Assembly: GCA_013695495.1 (NCBI GenBank)
Contig: JACDAK010000285.1
Span: forward strand, 1 to 10,069
Direction: 5' to 3'
Length of the DNA stretch: 10,069 nt
Source of the DNA: Blastocatellia bacterium
Lineage (GTDB): Bacteria; Acidobacteriota; Blastocatellia; Pyrinomonadales; Pyrinomonadaceae
A program made the position numbers and the translations under genes. Positions 1 to 6,766 of the stretch are shown here, piece after piece. How positions within the stretch are numbered: the first letter of the stretch is position 1; every line of letters begins with the position of its first letter. The notes under the pieces are model-generated. The model was not told where the DNA came from. It searched no databases and saw only the letters and a list, made by a program, of their open reading frames with translations.

Positions 1-201
1 TCGGGCGACTTCGCGAGATACGACGCTGCAGACGAACGGGTTACCCTTCGTGGAAACCCGGCACGTATAGAAGACGCGAAATCCGGGAATGCGCAGGGAG
101 CCGAAGTTACGGTATTTTTGAGAGAAAATCGGGTCGTCGGCGAAGGACGGTCAAAGGAGAATCCCTCCGGAAGGCTTCGAACAGTTTACAAGACCAATTA
201 A
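1..201 (+). CDS. lptA: LptA/OstA-like LPS transport protein, C-terminal fragment
   Basis: The first 201 bases form an open frame from the window edge to a TAA stop, encoding the last 66 residues of a protein whose start lies upstream. The translation contains the alternating beta-strand pattern of the OstA/LptA fold: an 'ARYDAADERVTLRGNP' segment, then 'ARIEDAKSG', then 'EVTVFLRENRVVGEG'. In the family this repeated turn-strand pattern builds the beta-jellyroll that carries lipopolysaccharide across the periplasm between LptC and LptD. The next gene, 9 bases downstream, is lptB, the ATPase of the same export machine, which supports the call. Signal peptide and N-terminal strands are outside the window. 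A longer fused LptC-LptA or other OstA-domain protein cannot be excluded from the C-terminus alone. Confidence 0.8.
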   Translation, partial: SGDFARYDAADERVTLRGNPARIEDAKSGNAQGAEVTVFLRENRVVGEGRSKENPSGRLRTVYKTN

Positions 202-210
202 GCCCGCATA

Positions 211-993
211 GTGGACGAGCCAGTAAAACACAGCCAATCGGACAACGGCCACCATATAGAGGACCCGGCGCTCACGTCGCTCATCGCATCTTCACTTCAA
301 AAAACGTACGGAAGGCGGAGAGTTGTGGATGACGTCAGCCTGCACGTTTCGCGCGGCGAGGTGGTGGGCCTGCTCGGCGCGAACGGGGCGGGCAAAACGA
401 CGACGTTTTATATGATGGTCGGCCTTGAGAATGCCGAGAAAGGGAGAATCACTCTGAGCGGACAGGACGTGACGAAGCTGCCGATGTACCTTCGGGCGAG
501 GCTCGGACTGGGATATTTGCCGCAAGAGCCGTCGATCTTTCGTAAACTGACCGCCGAGCAAAACATCCTTGCGGTGCTTGAGACGCTGAGAATAGGCCGA
601 GCGGCCCGGTTTGCCCGCCTCGAAGCATTGCTCGAAGAATTTGGGGTCACGCATGTAAGAAAGACGCGCGGTGATGCGCTGTCGGGCGGAGAGCGGCGGC
701 GCGTTGAGATCGCCAGATGTCTGGCGACGGAACCGCTATACATACTGCTCGACGAGCCGTTCGCGGGCATCGACCCTCTCGCTATCGATGATATCCGCGA
801 TATCATCCTTTATCTCAAAGATCAGGGAATCGGAATTTTGATCACCGATCATAACGTTCGCGAAACCCTCGGGATCACCGACCGCGCTTACATAATGTCG
901 GATGGAAAGATACTACGGAGCGGACGACCTGACGAACTCGTTGACGATCCGGAAGTTCGACGTACCTACCTTGGCGAGCGCTTCACCCTATAA
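211..993 (+). CDS. lptB: LPS export ABC transporter ATP-binding protein LptB
   Basis: This 260-residue protein is the cytoplasmic ATPase that, as a dimer with LptF/LptG, drives LPS extraction from the inner membrane. The sequence shows a complete ABC nucleotide-binding domain: Walker A GANGAGKTT at residues 56-64, Q-loop Gln105 in 'YLPQEPSIF' (a sequence typical of LptB), signature LSGGE at 157-161, Walker B 'YILLDEP' with catalytic Glu182, 'FAGIDP' D-loop and switch His214 in 'ITDHNVRETL'. The 'DHNVRETL' and 'YLGERF' C-terminal segments are characteristic of LptB among ABC ATPases. The chosen start is GTG; it gives a polar extension of about 25 residues before the usual N-terminus, so a later start is possible. 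No clear ribosome binding site precedes it. It lies 9 bases after lptA, consistent with one transcript. Confidence 0.95.
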   Translation: MDEPVKHSQSDNGHHIEDPALTSLIASSLQKTYGRRRVVDDVSLHVSRGEVVGLLGANGAGKTTTFYMMVGLENAEKGRITLSGQDVTKLPMYLRARLGLGYLPQEPSIFRKLTAEQNILAVLETLRIGRAARFARLEALLEEFGVTHVRKTRGDALSGGERRRVEIARCLATEPLYILLDEPFAGIDPLAIDDIRDIILYLKDQGIGILITDHNVRETLGITDRAYIMSDGKILRSGRPDELVDDPEVRRTYLGERFTL

Positions 994-1012
994 AAGGATG
1001 CTTTTCCTTTTT
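992..1012 (+). terminator. weak hairpin with T tail at the end of lptB
   Basis: A perfect 7-base inverted repeat, AAAAGGA (992-998) and TCCTTTT (1005-1011), with a 6-base loop overlaps the lptB stop codon and ends in a short T run. Only two G-C pairs hold the stem, so it would be a weak terminator at best; it could instead allow read-through into rpoN. The call is inference from base pairing only. Confidence 0.22.
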
Positions 1013-1026
1013 GCCACGAAACCTCG

Positions 1027-1050
1027 TATAATTAAGTAGTTTGATACAAT
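1027..1050 (+). promoter_or_regulatory. candidate sigma-70-type promoter elements upstream of rpoN
   Basis: The 105-base gap between lptB and rpoN is the largest on the plus strand. It holds a perfect TATAAT at 1027-1032 and a second -10-like TACAAT at 1045-1050, about 50-70 bases before the rpoN ATG at 1099. Neither has a convincing -35 box at the usual spacing; the TTGCCA at 1011-1016 is only 10 bases from TATAAT, which is too close. The AT-rich patch stands out from the coding sequence around it. A promoter here would let rpoN and the genes behind it be transcribed separately from the LPS export genes. Confidence 0.35.
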
Positions 1051-1098
1051 TAGATCACCGAAATCTTCATCGAAGTAGCAGGGTCGATTTGCCCAATT

Positions 1099-2664
1099 AT
1101 GTCGTCGCTCAGACTCACAACTAACCTCCAGCAGCGAATGGTTCTGACGCCGCAACTGCGTCAGCGAATCGAGATGCTGCAGATGACGTCGATGGAGCTC
1201 AACGAGCTGATCGAGCAGGAGTTGGTAGCCAATCCGATACTGGAAGAAGTTCAGTCGGGCGAGGAAGTGCAGGAGATAGGCGACAATATTCTCGATCAGA
1301 ATTCTGACGGCGTAAGCGATTTCGACTCGCCCGCGAACAGTGACTCGGCAGCTGCCGGCAACGGCGAACTCGACGGTTACGATAAGGTCTCTGCCGAGAC
1401 GCCGAGTGAGAACGGCGCCAAATCGGAAGCTGATAACGAAGGCGGAGACGATATAAGCGAATCGTCGCCCGACGATTCGTTTGAAGAGATTGATTACGGT
1501 CGAGAGTTTCAGGACTATCTTGATCCGGGCTATCGCACGCAAGAGATCGAATACAAAGACGACGCACCAAGCTTTGAACAGTTCCTATCCCATACTCCTA
1601 CACTGAGTGAACATCTTGAGTGGCAGCTGACGATGCTGCAGATAAGCGACCGTGTTGAAGACGCGGCAACGAGCATTATCGGCAATCTGGATAGTGACGG
1701 GCGGTTCATGGCGACGATCGACGAGATTGCCGAAATGTCGCGATGTTCGCTGGATGAAGCAGACGAGGCACGACAGGTTGTGATGGCGCTCGACCCGGTA
1801 GGCTGCGGTGCGATCGACGTTAAGGAATGTCTGTTGGCGCAGCTCGAGGCGAACGGGCACGGCGACGACCTTGCGGCCGAGCTTGTGCGCGATCATCTGG
1901 AGGATCTTCAGCCGCATCGACTTCAGCACCTAGCCAAGGCTACGGGACGCGACCTGCACGATTTGGATACTGAGATCGAAAAGATACGAGTTCTTGATCC
2001 GTTCCCCGGACGCCGATATTCGTCGGAAGATGCCGTGTTTGTTGCTCCGGAAGTTTACATTGAAAAACTTGAGGGCGATTACGTGATCTACTTCGCGGAT
2101 GACGGAAGTCCCCGTCTTCGCATAAGCCCGACGTATCATCAGCTGTTGGACCAGACCGAAACATCGAAGGAAGCCAAGGACTTTATCAAAGAAAAGGTGC
2201 GCTCGGCGGTGGATCTGCTGAGGAATATCGAGCACCGCAGGCAGACGATCTATCGAGTTGTTGAGTGTATCGTGGATAGGCAGCGTGATTTTCTGGACGA
2301 TGGCGTCGAGTTTATTAAGCCGATGATGTTGAAGGACATTGCGGAAGATATCGGAATGCATCTTTCGACGATTTCGCGTGTAGTAAACCGCAAATATGCA
2401 CACACGCCGCAAGGAGTGATAGAGCTGCGGAGGTTCTTTAGTGAAGGCATGATGAACGAGGACGGCGAAGAGGTTTCAACACGTATCCTGAAGCTTCGCA
2501 TCAAGAAGCTCATCGAAGACGAGGATACAAAGAAGCCTTACACCGATGAACAGATCGTCAAGATTCTCAGCAAAGAAGGTGTGAAACTTTCGCGGCGCAC
2601 GGTTGCGAAATATCGGGATCAGATGAATATACCCGGTTCACGCGAGCGGAAGACAGTTATTTAG
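1099..2664 (+). CDS. rpoN: RNA polymerase sigma-54 factor
   Basis: This 521-residue protein is sigma-54, which directs RNA polymerase to -24/-12 promoters and needs AAA+ enhancer-binding activators to open them. Region I is at residues 1-50 with the expected Gln/Leu-rich pattern ('LTTNLQQRMVLTPQLRQRIEMLQ'-like helix and 'NPILEE'). Region II, about 51-157, is a long, very acidic linker. The core-binding domain follows at about 160-300 ('FEQFLSHTPTLSEHLEWQL', 'LDPVGCGA'). The -12-binding helix-turn-helix is at about 411-450 ('LKDIAEDIGMHLSTISRVVN', 'KYAHTPQG', 'FFSEG'). The RpoN box is SRRTVAKYR at 498-506, one residue different from the usual ARRTVAKYR. The ATG start fits the family N-terminus, although no ribosome binding site is obvious. 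No activator gene is present in the window, so the regulon cannot be read from here. Confidence 0.97.
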   Translation: MSSLRLTTNLQQRMVLTPQLRQRIEMLQMTSMELNELIEQELVANPILEEVQSGEEVQEIGDNILDQNSDGVSDFDSPANSDSAAAGNGELDGYDKVSAETPSENGAKSEADNEGGDDISESSPDDSFEEIDYGREFQDYLDPGYRTQEIEYKDDAPSFEQFLSHTPTLSEHLEWQLTMLQISDRVEDAATSIIGNLDSDGRFMATIDEIAEMSRCSLDEADEARQVVMALDPVGCGAIDVKECLLAQLEANGHGDDLAAELVRDHLEDLQPHRLQHLAKATGRDLHDLDTEIEKIRVLDPFPGRRYSSEDAVFVAPEVYIEKLEGDYVIYFADDGSPRLRISPTYHQLLDQTETSKEAKDFIKEKVRSAVDLLRNIEHRRQTIYRVVECIVDRQRDFLDDGVEFIKPMMLKDIAEDIGMHLSTISRVVNRKYAHTPQGVIELRRFFSEGMMNEDGEEVSTRILKLRIKKLIEDEDTKKPYTDEQIVKILSKEGVKLSRRTVAKYRDQMNIPGSRERKTVI

Positions 2665-2694
2665 TTTCGATTTATTCATTTTGCCCACGAACCG

Positions 2695-2703
2695 AAGGGG
2701 GAG
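2695..2703 (+). promoter_or_regulatory. strong ribosome binding site that sets the hpf start
   Basis: AAGGGGGAG sits 4 bases before the ATG at 2708 and is one of only two strong Shine-Dalgarno sequences in the plus-strand run. It rules against the in-frame TTG at 2681, which would put this purine stretch inside the coding region and add nine residues foreign to the family. Confidence 0.7.
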
Positions 2704-2707
2704 ATAT

Positions 2708-3238
2708 ATGAAATTTGAATACACCGGACGACATATTGAGGTGACGCCGGCACTGCGGTCCCATGTAGAGGACCATTTTGAAAAGATCGATCATTTATTC
2801 AAGGGGAAACCGGCAAAAGCGCACGTGATCATTGAAGTAGAGCGTGGTCGGCACCGTTCGGAGATCGTACTTAAGTGGCGAAACGAGGTACTTACGGCGA
2901 ACACTGCGAACTCGGATATGTACGTTTCACTTTCACAGTCGATCGATAAGATCGAAAAACAGGCACTGAAGCTCAAGAACAAGGTCATCGATAAGGCCCA
3001 CAAAGCGAAGAAAGCCGGCACCATTGCGAGTAAAGCACTCGACGTAGAACCCGAACCGACCGGCCCCCGAATAATCCGGAGTAGAAAATATGCGGTGAAA
3101 CCTATGACTGAGGACGAGGCCGTGCTTCAACTGACTAACGATTCCAATAACTTTATCGTGTTCAGGAACGCAGAGAACGAAAGAGTGGCAGTAATGTATT
3201 CACGTTCGGACGGCAACTTCGGCTTGATCGAGCCATAA
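2708..3238 (+). CDS. hpf: ribosome hibernation-promoting factor, long form (HPF/YfiA family)
   Basis: Starting at ATG 2708 the protein has 176 residues, the usual size of a long-form HPF. The N-terminal S30AE domain (about 1-100) begins 'MKFEYTGRHIEVTPALRSHV' and contains the basic stretch 'KLKNKVIDKAHKAKKAG', as expected for binding in the decoding centre of the 30S subunit. After a linker, the C-terminal domain (about 118-176) has the family pattern 'RIIRSRKYAVKPMTEDEAV', 'NFIVFRNAEN' and the closing 'DGNFGLIEP'. In long HPFs that domain dimerises two ribosomes into inactive 100S particles during starvation. The gene sits 43 bases after rpoN, the classical position for hpf in many bacteria, which suggests co-expression with sigma-54. 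The strong ribosome binding site may let it be translated more heavily than its neighbours. Confidence 0.95.
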   Translation: MKFEYTGRHIEVTPALRSHVEDHFEKIDHLFKGKPAKAHVIIEVERGRHRSEIVLKWRNEVLTANTANSDMYVSLSQSIDKIEKQALKLKNKVIDKAHKAKKAGTIASKALDVEPEPTGPRIIRSRKYAVKPMTEDEAVLQLTNDSNNFIVFRNAENERVAVMYSRSDGNFGLIEP

Positions 3239-3250
3239 ACTGATCATAAT

Positions 3251-4192
3251 TTGCGTAGAATTTCTGTTAAAGAATTCCTGGAGCGCTCAAGCGAGGAACT
3301 ACAGCTAAAGGTAGTTGCGGGCGGATCGGGTACCGAAAAGCAATTCATAGACTCGGAAAGGATGCAGAAGCTGGGTCTCGCGCTCTCAGGCTTTCACGAT
3401 TACATCCACAGCGGACGTGTTCAGATGGTGGGCAAGAGCGAAATTTCGTTCCTTGCCCAGCTTTCGGACCAAGATCGCAGGAAGGCAGTGGACTCCCTTC
3501 GGCCGGAAGACATTTGCTGCATCCTATTGACAACGGGGCTTCAGCCGCCCATTGAGCTGTTTGAATTTGCGGAGACGCGCGGGGTGCCTATAGTTCAGAC
3601 CCCCGCGATCAGTTCTCGAGCGATAAGCCTTGTCACCGAACTTCTGCAGAAGTTGCTTGCGCCGGAGATCACGGTGCATGGCGTGCTGCTGGAGATGTAC
3701 GGGATTGGCGTGTTGCTTTTTGGTGAGTCGGGCATCGGAAAGTCAGAATGTGCGCTTGATCTGATCACGCGTGGGCACCGACTCGTATCAGATGATGCGG
3801 TGCGTCTCAGGCGAGCTGGCAGTCGTCTTGATGGGTTCGCACCTGAGTTAACGGCCGAGCATCTTGAGATCCATGGGCTCGGCATTTTGAATGTGCGCGA
3901 TCTTTTCGGCGTTTCTTCTATTTGTGAAAAGATTCGCATCGACCTTTGCATTGAACTCGTTAAATGGGACGAGATGGAGCATATCGAGCGGATCGGCCTT
4001 GAGATGCGTGAGAAGGTCATTTTTGAGGTGCCAACACCGCAGTTCACCTTGCCGGTGAGCTCCGGGCGCAATCTTTCGACGCTTCTTGAGACGGCTGTTA
4101 GGGTATTCCTGCTGCGACAGTCCGGACTTGACGCGGCTCAGCAGTTGGTTGAACGTCATACTGAGATAATCAGCGGTGATCAGAAAAACTGA
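3251..4192 (+). CDS. hprK: HPr kinase/phosphorylase
   Basis: This 313-residue protein matches HprK/P, which phosphorylates a serine of HPr when energy and glycolytic intermediates are high and removes it when they are low. Residues 1-130 form the N-terminal domain with the family pattern 'FHDYIHSGRVQMVGKSEISFL' (about 48-67). The catalytic domain has His143 in 'VHGVLLEMYGIGVLL', Walker A GESGIGKS at 158-165, 'LVSDDAVRLRR' at 178-188, and the HprK signature 'IHGLGILNVRDLFG' at 207-220. A 'LPVSSGRNLSTLLE' segment near 267-280 corresponds to the conserved 'RPGRN' loop. The start is TTG; an in-frame TAA at 3236 leaves no earlier choice and the N-terminus 'ISVKEFLE' fits the family. It lies 12 bases after hpf and 5 before rapZ, with no visible ribosome binding site. 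Its likely substrate, HPr, is encoded three genes downstream. Confidence 0.96.
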   Translation: MRRISVKEFLERSSEELQLKVVAGGSGTEKQFIDSERMQKLGLALSGFHDYIHSGRVQMVGKSEISFLAQLSDQDRRKAVDSLRPEDICCILLTTGLQPPIELFEFAETRGVPIVQTPAISSRAISLVTELLQKLLAPEITVHGVLLEMYGIGVLLFGESGIGKSECALDLITRGHRLVSDDAVRLRRAGSRLDGFAPELTAEHLEIHGLGILNVRDLFGVSSICEKIRIDLCIELVKWDEMEHIERIGLEMREKVIFEVPTPQFTLPVSSGRNLSTLLETAVRVFLLRQSGLDAAQQLVERHTEIISGDQKN

Positions 4193-4197
4193 CGATT

Positions 4198-5097
4198 ATG
4201 GATAACGCGGCAACGTCTGAATTTACTTCTGCTCATCGTCTTGTAATAATCACGGGGCTGAGCGGGTCGGGCATGAGTTCGGCAACAAATGCCTTTGAAG
4301 ATCTCGGCTATTTCTGCGTTGATAACCTGCCACTGACGATGCTCACCACATTCGCGAGGCTGCTGCAGCCCAACGAAGAGGAGATTCATACCATTGAACG
4401 TGCCGCTCTGGTGATAGATATTCGGGAGCGGCATTTTCTTGCGCAGTTTCCGGCCGAGCTGATCAAACTCGCATCCAAGGGGATCCGCCCGTTCGTTTTG
4501 TTTTTTGAGGCTTCGGATGATGTTCTGCAGCGGCGGTTTTCGGAAACCCGGCGTCCGCATCCCACTGACACGGGCTCCGGGCTTCTGAATGCGATCAGGG
4601 CTGAGCGGGAGGCGATGGCACCGGTACGGGAGACGGCGGACCTCATTATTGATACGTCCGACCTGACGGTGCACACCCTGCGGCGGCTGATGCTTCAGCG
4701 TTTCACATCGGACGCAAAGGGCACGCCAATAAAAATTCAGCTTCAGAGCTTTGGGCATAAATACGGAACGCCGCGGGATGTAGATCTGATGTTCGATGTG
4801 CGCCACCTGCCAAATCCCTTCTTTGTGCCCGAATTGAAGGCTAAAACGGGTGATCATCCGAAGATCGTCGAGTTTTTGAAAAAGCATGAAGAGGTTGCGG
4901 AGACGATAGGACGTTTTGATGATCTCTTAGCGTATCTGCTGCCGTTCTATCAGAAAGAGGGCAAGTCGTATCTTACCGTGGGGATCGGCTGCACAGGCGG
5001 GCGGCACCGTTCTGTGATGGTTGCGAACTCCATGGCGGATGCACTTAAGAAAACGGGCTTCCACGTTTCTGTCGTACACCGAGATATGCAAAAATAG
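4198..5097 (+). CDS. rapZ: RapZ/YvcJ family protein with altered Walker A motif
   Basis: The 299-residue protein aligns over its length with RapZ (YhbJ/YvcJ). In E. coli RapZ is an RNA-binding adaptor that controls glucosamine-6-phosphate synthase through small RNAs; in other bacteria the target is less clear, and GlmY/GlmZ RNAs would not be expected here. The N-terminal domain has 'LVIITGLSGSGMSSATNAFEDLGYFCVDNLP' split over residues 15-45, with 'LVIDIRER' at 71-78 and the arginine-rich 'RRFSETRRPHP' at 112-122. The C-terminal domain carries the hallmark 'FGHKYGTPRDVDLMFDVRHLPNP' region (about 185-207) and 'GIGCTGGRHRSVMVA' at 262-276. The striking feature is the P-loop: GLSGSGMSS (20-28) has Met26 where the family normally has the catalytic lysine, from codon ATG instead of AAG/AAA. 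The rest of the protein is intact, so this is not a decayed gene. Start is ATG, 5 bases after hprK. Confidence 0.93.
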   Translation: MDNAATSEFTSAHRLVIITGLSGSGMSSATNAFEDLGYFCVDNLPLTMLTTFARLLQPNEEEIHTIERAALVIDIRERHFLAQFPAELIKLASKGIRPFVLFFEASDDVLQRRFSETRRPHPTDTGSGLLNAIRAEREAMAPVRETADLIIDTSDLTVHTLRRLMLQRFTSDAKGTPIKIQLQSFGHKYGTPRDVDLMFDVRHLPNPFFVPELKAKTGDHPKIVEFLKKHEEVAETIGRFDDLLAYLLPFYQKEGKSYLTVGIGCTGGRHRSVMVANSMADALKKTGFHVSVVHRDMQK

Positions 5098-5106
5098 TTC
5101 AATTTT

Positions 5107-5532
5107 ATGAAGCATGTTGGCGGAGTGATAGTTTCACACGGGCAGGTGGCGACTGAGTTGCTGGCAGCAGCAGAGACGGTTGTAGGCGACCTTGGACACA
5201 TCACCGCCGTTTCGATCGGCTGGCATGATGATGTGGAAGTGGCGAAGGGCGAGATCGAACGGGCTATCAAGCAGGTAAATGAAGGCAGCGGCGTAATGAT
5301 ATTAACGGATATGTTTGGGGGCACGCCGACTAACATCTCTGCTATGTTCCTGAAACCGGGCGAGATCGAAATGGTGACAGGGGTCAACCTTCCGATGGTC
5401 ATCAAGCTTGCATCACACAGCAAAGATACGTCTCTGACGGAACTTTCGATCATAGTTGAAGAGCAGGGAAAGCAGGCTATTCACCGAACCGCGGCGCTTC
5501 TGGAACCTCAGCGAGCGAAGAAAGATGCGTGA
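5107..5532 (+). CDS. PTS system EIIA component, mannose/fructose/sorbose type
   Basis: This 141-residue protein is a stand-alone EIIA domain of the Man family, a cytoplasmic phosphoryl carrier that accepts phosphate from HPr. It opens 'MKHVGGVIVSHGQVATELL', with the phosphorylatable histidine at His11, and has the family motif 'LTDMFGGTPTN' at about 66-76 plus 'VTGVNLPM' at about 94-101. Length equals a single EIIA domain; no EIIB domain is fused and no EIIC/EIID membrane genes are nearby. In alpha- and deltaproteobacterial clusters a similar EIIA next to hprK and HPr is thought to act in regulation instead of sugar uptake, and that is the inference here. It begins 9 bases after rapZ without an evident ribosome binding site and its last 8 bases overlap ptsH. 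Confidence 0.93.
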   Translation: MKHVGGVIVSHGQVATELLAAAETVVGDLGHITAVSIGWHDDVEVAKGEIERAIKQVNEGSGVMILTDMFGGTPTNISAMFLKPGEIEMVTGVNLPMVIKLASHSKDTSLTELSIIVEEQGKQAIHRTAALLEPQRAKKDA

Positions 5533-5800
5533 CGGGACGATAACGATCGTTAATCGCCTTGGGCTTCACGCACGCGCGGCGGCCCAACTTGTCAGATTGG
5601 CGGGGACCTTTAAGAGCCGGATCGTGATTTCGCGAACCGATGACGGTATCCACGCTGACGCAAAGTCGATTTTGAGTGTACTCACACTCGCCGCGGCCGT
5701 TGGAACAGAACTGCTCCTGGTCGCCGACGGTCTGGACGAAGAAGCGGCCTTCACGGCAGTTGCGGAACTCGTAGCGAATCGATTTGGCGAATCTCAATAA
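5525..5800 (+). CDS. ptsH: phosphocarrier protein HPr
   Basis: The 91-residue product is HPr, the small phosphoryl carrier of the PTS. The catalytic histidine is exactly at position 15 in 'NRLGLHARAAAQLV', and the HprK target serine is Ser48 in 'HADAKSILSVLTLAA', equivalent to Ser46 of Gram-positive HPr. Both sites being present fits the hprK gene in the same run. The residue after the His-Ala-Arg triad is Ala18 where most HPr proteins have proline. The ATG at 5525 lies within the end of the EIIA gene (8-base overlap containing ATGCGTGA), which suggests translational coupling; an upstream in-frame ATG at 5456 would add 23 residues foreign to HPr. No EI (ptsI) gene follows; the next gene is arginase. 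Confidence 0.95.
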   Translation: MRDGTITIVNRLGLHARAAAQLVRLAGTFKSRIVISRTDDGIHADAKSILSVLTLAAAVGTELLLVADGLDEEAAFTAVAELVANRFGESQ

Positions 5801-5806
5801 ACATAT

Positions 5807-6763
5807 ATGTATAACAACGAATATCCCGGTAAAGGGAAGAAGGTGGCAGTGGTGGGGGTGCCCCTAGGGTTTGCGGCCGGGAAGCGGGGAAGTGAGCTGG
5901 GCGTTGAGGCGATGCGAATGTCCAAGGTTCGCGACAAAACCCTTGTAGAACATCTGTCGGATCTTGGATATGAAGTTAGTGATCTTGGCGATGTTGAGGT
6001 CCCGCGCCCCGTCGCTCCTGCAGCCGATGCCGACAATCCGAAATACCTAGCAGAGATGGTGGAAGCATGCGCGAATATGTCCTCGAGGCTAAAGTCGGTG
6101 CTCGATACGGGAGCCATGCCGATAATCCTTGGCGGGGATCACTCGATCGCGATCGGGACGTTTTCGGGAATAGCCTCACACTTTCATGAGCGCGAAGAGG
6201 ACATCGGATTGATATGGTTCGATGCTCATGCCGACATTAACACACCCGAGACCTCTATGTCGGGAAATCTTCACGGGATGCCATTGGCTCATATTTTAGG
6301 CCAAGGCTGTGATGAACTTGTAAACCTTGAAGGTTATGCTCCGAAATTGAAGCCAGAATATTGTGCACACATTGGGGGACGGGATATTGATCCCGGCGAG
6401 CGGCGGAGGATCTATGACCTGGGGCTGCGCGACAATTTCTTTACGATGTGCGACATTGACCGGCGCGGCATGCGTGCGTGCGTAGAAGATGCCATCGCGA
6501 TCGCATCGCAGGCCCCTGGGGGTTATGCGGTCACGTTCGATGTGGACATGATCGATCCGCGGTTCGCTCCTGGGTCTGGAACTTTAGTGCGGGGCGGTAC
6601 GACCTACCGAGAGGCCCATCTGGCGCTCGAAATGATCGCTGAGCACGGCGGGATGAGGTCGTTTGAAATTGTTGAAGTCAATCCGCTTTTGGACCAGTCA
6701 AATATCACAGTGGAACTTGCGTGCGAACTCGTACTTTCTGCTCTCGGAAAGACCATTCTTTAA
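5807..6763 (+). CDS. rocF: arginase
   Basis: The 318-residue protein belongs to the ureohydrolase family and most resembles arginase, which splits L-arginine into ornithine and urea using a binuclear manganese site. The metal ligands are all visible: His112 in 'GGDHS', Asp139, His141 and Asp143 in 'DAHADIN', and Asp245 and Asp247 in 'FDVDMIDP'. His156 in 'SGNLHGMPL' and 'GGRDIDPGE' at 190-198 match the substrate-binding features of arginases, as opposed to agmatinase or formimidoylglutamase. Further family motifs are 'PGSGTLVRGGTTYRE' (255-269) and 'IVEVNP' with Glu290. The start is ATG in an 'ACATATATG' context just after the ptsH stop, with no ribosome binding site. It fills the place after ptsH where ptsI is often found. 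It probably shares the transcript and may link arginine nitrogen release to the phosphorelay, which is inference from position. Confidence 0.92.
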   Translation: MYNNEYPGKGKKVAVVGVPLGFAAGKRGSELGVEAMRMSKVRDKTLVEHLSDLGYEVSDLGDVEVPRPVAPAADADNPKYLAEMVEACANMSSRLKSVLDTGAMPIILGGDHSIAIGTFSGIASHFHEREEDIGLIWFDAHADINTPETSMSGNLHGMPLAHILGQGCDELVNLEGYAPKLKPEYCAHIGGRDIDPGERRRIYDLGLRDNFFTMCDIDRRGMRACVEDAIAIASQAPGGYAVTFDVDMIDPRFAPGSGTLVRGGTTYREAHLALEMIAEHGGMRSFEIVEVNPLLDQSNITVELACELVLSALGKTIL

Positions 6764-6766
6764 CAT

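Noticed and set aside
787..807. Perfect 9-base inverted repeat GATGATATC / GATATCATC with a 3-base spacer inside lptB
   Set aside because: It encodes the repeated Asp-Asp-Ile / Asp-Ile-Ile residues of a normal LptB helix, lies mid-gene and has no T run, so chance from codon use is the simpler explanation.
2681..2707. Upstream TTG start for hpf
   Set aside because: It would add nine residues not seen in the family and bury the strong ribosome binding site at 2695-2703.
4180..4887. Long open frame antisense to rapZ (235 codons)
   Set aside because: It is opposite a well-conserved gene, has no recognisable domain and is rich in Arg, Pro and Gln as expected of a shadow frame.
5456..5524. Upstream ATG start for ptsH
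   Set aside because: The 23 extra residues are out-of-frame translation of the EIIA gene; from ATG 5525 the active histidine falls at the usual position 15.
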